A stretch of DNA of 12,849 bases, taken from the NCBI GenBank assembly GCA_936914845.1, contig CAKZGE010000015.1:1-12849 (forward strand), written 5' to 3'. The notes beneath the pieces are model-generated. The model had not been told where the DNA came from. It ran no database searches and saw nothing but the letters and a program-made list of their open reading frames with translations. This DNA is from an uncultured Chloracidobacterium sp. (lineage in GTDB: Bacteria > Acidobacteriota > Blastocatellia > Pyrinomonadales > Pyrinomonadaceae). This document shows, in pieces, positions 1 through 6,921 of the stretch. Made by a program: the position numbers and the translations under genes. Each line of letters starts with the position of its first letter. Position 1 is the first letter of the stretch.

Positions 1-27
1 ACGACTCGCACCTCTCCCCTCGCAAGA

Positions 28-45
28 GCGGACAAGAGTGTCCGC
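28..45. repeat. Palindromic hairpin in left repeat
   Basis: GCGGACA and TGTCCGC form a perfect 7-bp stem around AGAG. The same hairpin, reverse complemented, recurs at 12706-12723 at the same place in the right-hand element. No T-run follows, so it is not an ordinary intrinsic terminator. Confidence 0.85.
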
Positions 46-59
46 GTTCCGTCCCCGAG

Positions 60-94
60 TCACGACTTGCGACTTAGGACTCACGACTTAAGAC
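60..94 (-). repeat. Heptamer array, 5 units (module A)
   Basis: Five consecutive 7-bp units. On the minus strand they read GTCTTAA, GTCGTGA, GTCCTAA, GTCGCAA, GTCGTGA, flanked by GTAAA and CTCGGGG. Two unit types (GTCTTAA and GTCGTGA) dominate and the others are one or two substitutions away. Confidence 0.9.
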
Positions 95-125
95 TTTACG
101 CGCGTGTCCGCGTTCCGTTCCCGAC

Positions 126-153
126 TCAAGACTTAAGACTCACGACCTAAGAC
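126..153 (-). repeat. Heptamer array, 4 units (module B)
   Basis: Four 7-bp units reading on the minus strand GTCTTAG, GTCGTGA, GTCTTAA, GTCTTGA, between GTAAA and a GTCGGGAACGGAACGCGGACA block. It has the same layout as module A with fewer units, so unit number varies between copies. Confidence 0.85.
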
Positions 154-201
154 TTTACGGTCGCCCATCTCTCCTCATCCGAACATTTCCTTTTAAGACC
201 A

Positions 202-231
202 TTCTGATTTTTTTAAGAGACGTTTTACAAT
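202..231 (+). promoter_or_regulatory. Candidate promoter of the DUF305-era-prmA unit
   Basis: TACAAT at 226-231 matches the -10 consensus at 5 of 6 bases. A weak -35 (TTCTGA, 202-207) lies 18 bp upstream. The -10 box ends only 7 nt before the ATG at 239 and no Shine-Dalgarno sequence is visible there, so the transcript could be leaderless. Inference from motif match only. Confidence 0.35.
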
Positions 232-238
232 ATGATTC

Positions 239-889
239 ATGAAGAGATTTGTTCTATTTTTAGGGGCGGCCGTTTTGGCGCTCGGCTGTTCGACGACACC
301 CACTGCAGAGAATGCCGCCATCGACCATAGCGGGCACAGTGTAAATGCGGCCGGTTCGCCGGATCATTCGAAAATGGATCATGGCACAATGGATCATTCA
401 AAAATGGAAAGCTCGCCTGGTGCCGCATCCGCTCCGTACGATCTACAGTTCATCGATACAATGATATTGCATCACCAAGGGGCCGTAGATATGTCGCGTG
501 ATGTTAAGGAGCGTGGCGAAGATAAAGGGTTGATCGCGCTTGCGGCTGTGATAATTGCGGAGCAGGAACGCGAGATCGCAGAAATGCGAAAGTGGCGGAG
601 CGAATGGTTCAATGGCAAACCGGAGGCGGTTAATATGGACCTAGCCGGTATGCGCGAAGGAATGGAGGGAATGGACACGGCAAAGCTTTCAACGTTAAGC
701 CGGAGGGCATTTGATCTTGAATTTGTCCGCCAAATGATCCCGCATCACAAAGGAGCGGTCGAAATGGCACGGGAAGCGGAAAGAAGGGCCGAACGTCCAG
801 AGATCAAAAAGCTTGCCGCCGCCGTTATCAAAGCTCAGGAAGCTGAGATCGCCAAAATGGAAGAATGGGAAAAGAATTGGAGCAAATGA
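239..889 (+). CDS. DUF305-family lipoprotein, probable periplasmic metal (copper) binder
   Basis: 216 aa. A short hydrophobic signal ends in the lipobox ALGC with Cys17, so the mature protein is probably a lipid-anchored envelope protein. Residues 29-56 are rich in His, Asp and Met, including the pentads DHSKM, DHGTM, DHSKM, which look metal-binding. Two DUF305 halves follow, each with the signature hydrophobic-HH-x-GAV-[DE]-M: HH at 78-79 with M85, and HH at 169-170 with M176. Both halves continue into an AEQE/AQEAEI-x-M-x-x-W segment, so the protein is an internal duplication. DUF305 proteins such as cyanobacterial CopM bind copper in the periplasm; copper specificity here is inferred. The start has no clear Shine-Dalgarno. 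The stop codon overlaps the preferred era start (ATGA), suggesting translational coupling to a gene of unrelated function. Confidence 0.88.
   Translation: MKRFVLFLGAAVLALGCSTTPTAENAAIDHSGHSVNAAGSPDHSKMDHGTMDHSKMESSPGAASAPYDLQFIDTMILHHQGAVDMSRDVKERGEDKGLIALAAVIIAEQEREIAEMRKWRSEWFNGKPEAVNMDLAGMREGMEGMDTAKLSTLSRRAFDLEFVRQMIPHHKGAVEMAREAERRAERPEIKKLAAAVIKAQEAEIAKMEEWEKNWSK
362..406 (+). repeat. Three 15-bp in-frame tandem repeats (His/Met pentads)
   Basis: Three consecutive 15-nt units encode DHSKM, DHGTM and DHSKM in the DUF305 lipoprotein. The first and third differ at a single synonymous position (TCG versus TCA), which indicates recent unit duplication or conversion within the metal-binding segment. 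Confidence 0.8.
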
Positions 890-1791
890 GCGATCCGGAG
901 CCAACTTTCCGCAGCGGACATGTAGGATTTATCGGCCGTCCGAACGCCGGCAAATCGACGCTGCTCAACCATTTGGTCGGCGAACGCATCGCCGCGGTTT
1001 CAAATAAACCGCAGACGACCCGACACAAGATCAAAGGTATTGTGACGCGACCGGATGGACAGATAGTTTTCGTAGATACCCCCGGCATTCATAAACCCGG
1101 CTTTTTGCTGAACCGCCGAATGATGGCCGCTGTACGCGACGCCATTCTTTCCGTCGATCTGGTGATCCTAATGCGGGACGCGAGCGTTTCGACCGGCAAT
1201 GGGGATAAGTTTGTTCTCGATCTAGTGCGCGAATCCGGCAAACCCGCAATACTTGTCCTAAACAAGATAGACAAAATAAAGGATAAAGCGGAATTGCTGC
1301 CTCTTATGGAGTGGTATTCAAAACAACTCGATCTATTGGCGATCATTCCGATCTCCGCACTAAAAGGAGCGGCCATTGACGAGCTTTTGGGCTTGATCAT
1401 AACCAACTTGCCGTCCGGCGATCCGCTGTTCGACGAAGACGAACTGACGGACCAACCAATGCGTTCGCTCGTTGCCGAAATGGTCCGGGAGCAGATACTT
1501 CGCACGACCGGCGAAGAGATCCCCTATGTAACGGCCGTCGTAACTGAAAAATTTGACGAATCAGACCCAGATTCGACCGAGATCTACTGTGCCATCTATG
1601 TTGAACGTTCGTCACAAAAGGGAATAATTATCGGCAAAGGCGGCTCGCGTTTGAAGCAGATCGGCACTGAAGCTCGAATAAATATTGAGAAACTTCTAGG
1701 CCGGCACGTTTTCTTGAAGCTTTTTGTAAAAGTGGTCGAGGATTGGCGCAATAAAGGAAAAGAACTCGACGACATCGGAATTTATGAGTGA
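886..1791 (+). CDS. era: GTPase Era
   Basis: 301 aa from the ATG at 886. Era is an essential GTPase that binds the 3' end of 16S rRNA and assists 30S subunit maturation. The G1 loop GRPNAGKS is at 17-24, the G2 region KPQTTRHKIKG at 41-51, DTPG at 64-67, NKID at 126-129 and SALKG at 157-161. A C-terminal KH domain carries GIIIGKGG at 246-253 and binds RNA. Length and domain order are normal. An in-frame ATG at 865 would add seven residues. I prefer 886 because it gives a usual N-terminus, overlaps the upstream stop as ATGA, and has GGAG at 879-882, though that spacing is only 3 nt. The 3' end overlaps the prmA start by 8 nt. Confidence 0.97.
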   Translation: MSDPEPTFRSGHVGFIGRPNAGKSTLLNHLVGERIAAVSNKPQTTRHKIKGIVTRPDGQIVFVDTPGIHKPGFLLNRRMMAAVRDAILSVDLVILMRDASVSTGNGDKFVLDLVRESGKPAILVLNKIDKIKDKAELLPLMEWYSKQLDLLAIIPISALKGAAIDELLGLIITNLPSGDPLFDEDELTDQPMRSLVAEMVREQILRTTGEEIPYVTAVVTEKFDESDPDSTEIYCAIYVERSSQKGIIIGKGGSRLKQIGTEARINIEKLLGRHVFLKLFVKVVEDWRNKGKELDDIGIYE

Positions 1792-2665
1792 TCAGATCTG
1801 GTACGCCGTTTCCGTGGAAGCGGATATAGATGCCGCCGAAGCGGTCGAATTTGCGTTTAATGAATTGGAAGCTCTCGGTACCGAGATCGACCATCTGCGG
1901 AAAAAAGGAGCAGCCACGGTTACCGTAAGCGGATATTTCGAAGAACTGCAGGAACTCGGCCCCGTAGCAGAGCAAATGCAAGCGGCAGCAGCCATTTACG
2001 GATTTGGTCCCGGTGTAATTCGCAACATCGCTCAACATCAGGTCGCACAGACCGATTGGTTGGCGGAATGGAAAAAGCATTGGCGGCCGACACTGACCGA
2101 ACACTTTATCATTGCTCCGCCGTGGGAATCCATCGCGGAAAGCGAACCGCGGACCATCATTCGCATCGAGCCGAACATGGCATTTGGCACCGGAACGCAT
2201 GAAACCACTCGTCTCTGCCTGCGAATTATTGAGAGTATTTACAAACCGGAGCAAAGCGTGCTCGATGTCGGCACCGGCACCGGCATCTTGGTGATCGCCG
2301 CTGCTTTGATCGCCAAACAGGGCGGCCGATCTCCGGCGATGTTCGCCTGTGATATCGATGCCGATTCGGTAACCATCGCCCGTGAAAATGCAGAACTTAA
2401 CGGCGTAGGCGGCATGATCGAATTTGCCGAAGGGTCGATCGCGGCTGACACTCCCGTCTATGACCTCGTCTGTGCAAACTTGACACTTGACGTCATCGTG
2501 CCGCTGCTGCCGCGGTTGCTCAACGCCGCCGGAAGGACACTTGTGCTTTCAGGTATCTTGCAGGAACAGGAACCGGCATTAGTGCTGGAATTTGGTCGCT
2601 TGGGAATAGATAATTTCCGTTTTTCGTATGATGGAGAATGGATGGCCGCGGTAGTTGCCAGATAG
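1784..2665 (+). CDS. prmA: Ribosomal protein L11 methyltransferase PrmA
   Basis: 293 aa. A cytosolic S-adenosylmethionine-dependent enzyme that methylates amino groups of ribosomal protein L11. The N-terminal part (about 1-110) corresponds to the L11-recognition domain; the C-terminal part is a Rossmann-type methyltransferase. Visible motifs are the PrmA signature FGTGTHETT at 134-142, the SAM-binding glycine loop VLDVGTGTG at 159-167, an acidic residue after the second strand (CDIDAD), and DLVCANLT at 227-234, matching the family's ANI/L catalytic segment. Its ATG lies inside the last codons of era (8-nt overlap), so the two are probably translationally coupled. Both act on ribosome maturation or modification. 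It ends 14 nt from the stop of the converging YCF48 gene and no clear terminator is visible between them. Confidence 0.95.
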   Translation: MSDQIWYAVSVEADIDAAEAVEFAFNELEALGTEIDHLRKKGAATVTVSGYFEELQELGPVAEQMQAAAAIYGFGPGVIRNIAQHQVAQTDWLAEWKKHWRPTLTEHFIIAPPWESIAESEPRTIIRIEPNMAFGTGTHETTRLCLRIIESIYKPEQSVLDVGTGTGILVIAAALIAKQGGRSPAMFACDIDADSVTIARENAELNGVGGMIEFAEGSIAADTPVYDLVCANLTLDVIVPLLPRLLNAAGRTLVLSGILQEQEPALVLEFGRLGIDNFRFSYDGEWMAAVVAR

Positions 2666-2679
2666 ATAGCCTTTTATCT

Positions 2680-4626
2680 CTACGGTTTGGCCGGCGGCAG
2701 TGCTAGCGGAATATCACCATCATCCGGCATTGTGATCAATGGCAGACGAGCCTTGTTTCGCGGCCGTCCGATAGCGGAGCGTAAAACCGGCGGCACTCTG
2801 GGGGAAAGCAGTTTTAACGGTGAAAGCGGTTCCGTTCGCCTTAGTATCGAACCTCCGCGGCCGGCGATCCAGAGTTCTCGTCCGCCGCGAAAGGCGATCG
2901 TCTGCATCACGTTGCCGGTTATGGTTGGCTGCAATTCCCAATCACCGCTTCCGGAACGGACAAGAACGGTACCAAGTTCGCCGACAGCGATCGCTTGGTC
3001 ACGTCCAAAAGCTGTTACCGCAAATAGATTTGCCTGTGTAGGCGATTCCTCGTCCTTCCAAGTCGAACCACCGTCCTGGGTCCGCAGAATGACACCGCCG
3101 GAGCCGACAGCGAATCCGTTTGAGGCATCAAAGAAACTGAGGGCATACAGATTGTCATCAATGATGGGGCGGATCGGGGACCATGTTTCTCCTCCGTCGT
3201 CCGTCAGAACGACCGTCCCGCCATCACCAACGGCCACGCCGTGTTTCGACGACGTGAATTTTACATCTTCCAGCCATTTAAGTGTTCCGGAAGCGACGCG
3301 TTCCCAATAAGCTCCGGCGGTCTTGGTGCGAATGATGGTACCGCCTGACCCTACGGCAAAACCTATCTTTTCATCAACAAAGAATATTCCGGAAAGATCC
3401 GCTGTTGTATTCGACACGCCCTTTCCCCAACTCGCTCCGCCATTGATCGTTCGCAAGATCGTCCCGCTGTCCCCGGCGGCCCAACCTTTTTCCTCAGTTT
3501 CGAAATGTAGAGAATTCAATGCATTTTCGGTTCCCGAATAAACCGGGAGCCAATCAACCCCTGCGTCATTGGTTATCCAAATGCGCCCACGAGAACCGAC
3601 AGCAACACCCAGATCTCCTGAAAGCATGACGAGGTCATTAACATCATCACGCCCTCCCGCGGTAAGGCGTTGCCAGCTAAACCCGCCATCGTCGGTTCTC
3701 AGCATCAACCCGCTTTCACCAACAGCCCATCCTGTAAAGGCGTCGGCCAAGTAGGTCGAGATCAATTTCGGACTTGTGCGAATGCTGAATGGCAGCCATG
3801 TCAACCCGCCATCTCCTGTAAGCCACACCAGGCCGTTAACATCCGTGATCGCCCCATTAACGGCGTTCGCAAATGATATGGAAAGGACATCGGAAGTAAT
3901 TCCAAGCGGTACGGTTTGCCAGCTTACACCATCAGAACTTCTTGCTACGCATCCGCCTTGCCCGACGACAACCACGAGATCTTTCGCCGGAAAAGCGACG
4001 CCATTCAAAGTCCGTTCACCACACGGTCGAGAACTCGACCATGAACTGCCGCTATCCCTACTCACAAGGACGATCCCGCCGGCTCCGACGGCCGCGGCCG
4101 AACTCGGATCCAACACACTGACCGCCTTAAGATGCTGCTCGGTGCCCGATCTTTGAACTTCCCACTTTTCACCTCCGTCGGAGGTTCTGAGAATTCTTCC
4201 GTAGGACCCTACTGCCCATCCGGTCGCATCGTCGCTCCTTCCAAAGGCAACCCCGTACAGATGATCGCGGGTTTCGACGGACACCTTCCGCCAACTATTT
4301 CCTCCATTCGAGGTGATCAATATCGTTCCCCGCGCACCCACAGCCACAGCATTCTTGCGGTCCCGAACAAAAACACCGGAAAGAGCCGCATTGGCCGGCG
4401 AAATTTGAGACTGCCATAGAAATCCGCCGTTTTGCGTACGAAGAATAGTGTTGTTCGATCCGACCGCGATGCCGTTTTCCCTGTCTTTAGCAAAATGGAC
4501 CGCGGAAAGAGGATTGCCTTGCGGAGACGGATTTTGCCATCGCCAACCATGCATTTGAGCGCAAATATCCACGGCGGCCGCCGACAGAAAGATCAAAAGG
4601 CAGATTTTTAGCGCTTTGTTCAACAT
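2680..4626 (-). CDS. Secreted YCF48-repeat beta-propeller protein (about 14 repeats)
   Basis: 648 aa from the ATG at 4626. A signal peptide (about residues 1-24, ending SAAAVDICAQ) is followed by about 14 repeats of roughly 44 aa. Each has the pattern G-x-AVG-x-x-G-x-[IV]-[LI]-RT-x-[DN]GG-x-x-W, best seen in GWAVGESGLMLRTDDGG. This is the YCF48 / BNR-like propeller signature. Plant HCF136 and cyanobacterial Ycf48 are single 7-bladed propellers assisting photosystem II assembly; homologues in non-phototrophs are secreted and mostly uncharacterised. The C-terminal 45 residues are Pro/Arg/Leu-rich and outside the repeats. An upstream in-frame ATG (4698) would overlap rnhA and hide the signal peptide, so 4626 is preferred; it lies 7 nt after the rnhA stop. 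Probably last gene of the rnc unit. Specific function unknown. Confidence 0.88.
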   Translation of the reverse strand: MLNKALKICLLIFLSAAAVDICAQMHGWRWQNPSPQGNPLSAVHFAKDRENGIAVGSNNTILRTQNGGFLWQSQISPANAALSGVFVRDRKNAVAVGARGTILITSNGGNSWRKVSVETRDHLYGVAFGRSDDATGWAVGSYGRILRTSDGGEKWEVQRSGTEQHLKAVSVLDPSSAAAVGAGGIVLVSRDSGSSWSSSRPCGERTLNGVAFPAKDLVVVVGQGGCVARSSDGVSWQTVPLGITSDVLSISFANAVNGAITDVNGLVWLTGDGGLTWLPFSIRTSPKLISTYLADAFTGWAVGESGLMLRTDDGGFSWQRLTAGGRDDVNDLVMLSGDLGVAVGSRGRIWITNDAGVDWLPVYSGTENALNSLHFETEEKGWAAGDSGTILRTINGGASWGKGVSNTTADLSGIFFVDEKIGFAVGSGGTIIRTKTAGAYWERVASGTLKWLEDVKFTSSKHGVAVGDGGTVVLTDDGGETWSPIRPIIDDNLYALSFFDASNGFAVGSGGVILRTQDGGSTWKDEESPTQANLFAVTAFGRDQAIAVGELGTVLVRSGSGDWELQPTITGNVMQTIAFRGGRELWIAGRGGSILRRTEPLSPLKLLSPRVPPVLRSAIGRPRNKARLPLITMPDDGDIPLALPPAKP

Positions 4627-4633
4627 TTGCCGT

Positions 4634-5092
4634 CTATATATCTTGAGTACCGATATCCAAAACGGCCTCATCAAGCATCTCGGTGTCGATCCTGCCAATT
4701 TCGGCGATCTTGCGGGCCGCCGAATCCGCTACTTCTTGAACCGGATGGCCACTATGGCCCTTCACCCATTTCCATTCAATAGTGTGCGGTCGAGCAGCTT
4801 TATCTAGCCTATTCCACCAATCGTGATTTGTCTTTCGCTTCCAACCGCTACTCATGGTTTCGATCACATAACGGGAATCGGACATCAATTTGACCGTACA
4901 CGGCTCTTTTAATTGCTCCAGTCCAAGCGAAGCGGCGGCTATCTCCGCCTGCTGGTTCGTAGCAGAACCGAGAAACTCGCCGACTGCCCGCCAATATCCT
5001 TTGTAGCCAAGCACAGCAACTGCGGCGGCGCGCGGATTTCCCCTGCCATTACCTAAACTTGAACCGTCGCAAACGATCGTAACTTCTTTCAT
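4634..5092 (-). CDS. rnhA: Ribonuclease HI
   Basis: 152 aa. Cytosolic endonuclease that cuts the RNA strand of RNA-DNA hybrids such as R-loops and primer remnants. The DEDD catalytic set of the fold is present: D9 (CDGSS), E50 (TNQQAEIAAA), D72 (SDSRYVI) and D123 (VADSAARK), with the catalytic-loop His113 in VKGHSGHP. An aromatic/basic segment (GWKRKTNHDWWNRLD, 83-97) matches the usual handle and substrate-binding part. Length is normal for type 1 enzymes, with a short acidic C-terminal tail after about residue 133. It lies 10 nt downstream of psuG and 7 nt upstream of the YCF48 gene, so it is most likely cotranscribed. No strong Shine-Dalgarno precedes the ATG. Confidence 0.93.
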   Translation of the reverse strand: MKEVTIVCDGSSLGNGRGNPRAAAVAVLGYKGYWRAVGEFLGSATNQQAEIAAASLGLEQLKEPCTVKLMSDSRYVIETMSSGWKRKTNHDWWNRLDKAARPHTIEWKWVKGHSGHPVQEVADSAARKIAEIGRIDTEMLDEAVLDIGTQDI

Positions 5093-5102
5093 TTGAAAAC
5101 TG

Positions 5103-5996
5103 TTAGGCTAGAGATCTAGCAATTTTGGCAGCAATGCCGGCATTGTTTATCAGCAAAGCGATATTCGCCGCTACCGTTTCGCCATTGCTGGCAATGGACA
5201 TTTGCGAAAGCAGGAACGGCGTTATTTCTTTGCCCGCTATATGTCGCTCATCTGCTAATTGAAGCGCTTCCGAGAGCATTTGATCGAGCCGCTCTCTTTC
5301 GATCTCGAACTGTTCAGGAACAGGTGTCGTGATCAAAACGGAACTGCTCAGGGCTAACTCATCGCGAGCTGCAATGACAGCAACTGCGGCAGATGCTTCC
5401 TCAATGCGCCAATCAACCGGAAGCCCGCTTTTTCGCGAGTAAAATGCCGGCATCTCGTCACATTGCCACCCAAGGACCGGTATCCCGAAAGTTTCCAGCC
5501 ATTCGCGCGTTGCCGGCAGATCGAGCACGATCTTTGCCCCGGAGCATACTACCGCGATCGGTGTTTGTGCAAGTATAGGCAGGTCTGCCGAAATATCCCG
5601 ATCATAACCTCGATGTACTCCGCCAATACCGCCCGTGGCGAAAACCCGGATCCCGGCGGCATATGCTAAAAAAGATGTGGCGGCGACGGTTGTTGCACAA
5701 TCAAGCTTTTCGGCAACTGCGATCGGCAGGTCCCGTTTCGACACCTTATGTATCTTTTCCGCCGTGGCCAAATGTCGGATCTCCGTCTCATCCAGCCCGA
5801 TGCATATTTCACCTTTTAGGACAGCGATGGTCGCAGGAACGGCACCTTCCGTTCGTACTGCGTCCTCCATCCTTAACGCCGTTTCTAGATTCTGGGGAAA
5901 AGGCAGCCCATGCGCGATAACCGTGGATTCTAACGCGACGACGGGCTTCTTCTGTCTTAGTGCCTCGCCGACATCTTTACTGAAGCGTGTTTTCAT
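5103..5996 (-). CDS. psuG: Pseudouridine-5'-phosphate glycosidase
   Basis: 297 aa. PsuG reversibly cleaves pseudouridine 5'-phosphate to uracil and ribose 5-phosphate, completing catabolism of pseudouridine released by RNA turnover. Family landmarks: VALESTVIAHGLPFPQN (20-36) with E23; TGGIGGVHRG (121-130); DISADL with D138; and VCSGAK with K155, equivalent by family alignment to the Schiff-base lysine (K166 of E. coli PsuG). Length is normal, and the C-terminal NGETVAANIALLINNA is typical. No pseudouridine kinase (PsuK) or dedicated transporter lies in the window. It follows lepB after a 63-nt gap, the largest in this unit, so an internal promoter is possible though none is clear. rnhA begins 10 nt after its stop. 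Confidence 0.94.
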   Translation of the reverse strand: MKTRFSKDVGEALRQKKPVVALESTVIAHGLPFPQNLETALRMEDAVRTEGAVPATIAVLKGEICIGLDETEIRHLATAEKIHKVSKRDLPIAVAEKLDCATTVAATSFLAYAAGIRVFATGGIGGVHRGYDRDISADLPILAQTPIAVVCSGAKIVLDLPATREWLETFGIPVLGWQCDEMPAFYSRKSGLPVDWRIEEASAAVAVIAARDELALSSSVLITTPVPEQFEIERERLDQMLSEALQLADERHIAGKEITPFLLSQMSIASNGETVAANIALLINNAGIAAKIARSLA

Positions 5997-6059
5997 ACGG
6001 GAAAAACTGGGGTGACCGAAACCGCCTCAAACTGCCTAATTCCTGAAAGACCGTTCGAT

Positions 6060-6914
6060 TTATTTGATCATCTTAAAGATGCGGCTGAAGCGCGGATGCG
6101 TCAAGCAGCCGACGGCACTCTCTTTCGACGCTGCCCGGTCGCAAGACCAATAAACGAACATTGCTCTGCCGATGATCAGATCACGGGGCACAAAGCCCCA
6201 TACCCTACTGTCCTCGCTGCGATCGCGGCTGTCGCCCATGACGAAAAAACTGTTCTCCGGAACCCTCATCAGTTTGCCTTGTACTCCAAATTCGTAAGAG
6301 GACCGATATGGTAATTCATGTCCGTTCCGCACTTCTTTCATAGACGCTTCGGAATAATACACATCCCACTTTTGATCGGGCGTTCGCTCTTCAAATTCAT
6401 GAGTTGTCAACGCCGAAACGTCATCCGGGGCGTCTCCGATGATACGATGTTCAGGCAACAGCTGGCCGTTTATAAAAACTTGATTGTTGCGAAATTCAAC
6501 CGTCTCTCCGGGCAAACCAATAACACGCTTTACGTAATTGATCTGATATGGAATTATCGGCGGATTGCGCTGGCTATCTAATTTGGGATTGACCTTATTG
6601 CCGGGATATTTGAAGACGATGATGTCGCCGCGTTCGATTTCCCGCATTGGGAGAAACGGCAATGGGTTTCCGCCGGGATTGAAGATAAATTTATTGACCA
6701 GCAAATAATCGCCTACAAGTATAGTATTTTGCATCGAGCCCGTCGGTACGGTCACCGCCTGCAAAATAAACGTCATTCCGAATATTGCCATGACGAGCGT
6801 CACGACGAACGATTCGAAATATTCACGAAACGTCGATTTTGGCGGACCGATGGGCTTCGTTTCCTGCTCGATATTCTTTGATCCTTTTGAATTCTCTTCG
6901 TTGGTTGTTGCCAT
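6060..6914 (-). CDS. lepB: Signal peptidase I
   Basis: 284 aa. Membrane-anchored serine protease that removes Sec and Tat signal peptides at the outer face of the cytoplasmic membrane. A hydrophilic cytoplasmic N-terminus (1-33) is followed by one membrane segment (about 34-54). The Ser/Lys dyad is visible: S60 in VPTGSMQNT and K129 in YVKRVIGLPGE. Box D/E follows as GDSRDRSEDSRVWGFVP. The insertion between boxes B and D is moderately long. Its start is 7 nt from the rnc stop, so the two are almost certainly cotranscribed. It would process the signal peptides of the secreted proteins encoded nearby, as it does for all exported proteins. Confidence 0.96.
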   Translation of the reverse strand: MATTNEENSKGSKNIEQETKPIGPPKSTFREYFESFVVTLVMAIFGMTFILQAVTVPTGSMQNTILVGDYLLVNKFIFNPGGNPLPFLPMREIERGDIIVFKYPGNKVNPKLDSQRNPPIIPYQINYVKRVIGLPGETVEFRNNQVFINGQLLPEHRIIGDAPDDVSALTTHEFEERTPDQKWDVYYSEASMKEVRNGHELPYRSSYEFGVQGKLMRVPENSFFVMGDSRDRSEDSRVWGFVPRDLIIGRAMFVYWSCDRAASKESAVGCLTHPRFSRIFKMIK

Positions 6915-6921
6915 AGGTCTT

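Larger units (their letters stand above)
12..160 (-). repeat. Heptamer-array repeat element, left copy (two tandem modules)
   Basis: Non-coding repeat made of two tandem modules. Read on the minus strand, each module is GTAAA, then a run of 7-bp units of form GTCNNRA, then a conserved block close to CTCGGGGACGGAACGCGGACA. Module A spans about 12-100 with five heptamers and ends in a hairpin; module B spans about 101-160 with four heptamers. The reverse complement of module A matches 12629-12746 closely, apart from heptamer number and a 7-nt difference near the outer end. The repeated architecture is seen directly. Its mobility and function are unknown. Confidence 0.9.

Noticed and set aside
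60..153. CRISPR array
   Set aside because: Units are 7 bp and contiguous, with no spacers and no cas genes.
1628..2254. 208-aa open frame on the minus strand across era and prmA
   Set aside because: It lies antisense to two strongly conserved genes and has no recognisable motif; a shadow frame.
2666..2679. Bidirectional terminator between prmA and the YCF48 gene
   Set aside because: The TAGATA/TATC pairing is short, AT-only and interrupted; not a convincing stem.
2687..4419. Series of plus-strand open frames opposite the YCF48 gene (for example 2687-3310, 3776-4156)
   Set aside because: They arise because the repeated GG/RT/DGG codons lack stops on the complement; Pro/Ser/Thr-rich translations with no family features.
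2680..4626. Photosystem II assembly factor, implying a phototroph
   Set aside because: Repeat count is double, no photosynthesis genes are nearby, and YCF48 repeats occur widely in non-phototrophs.
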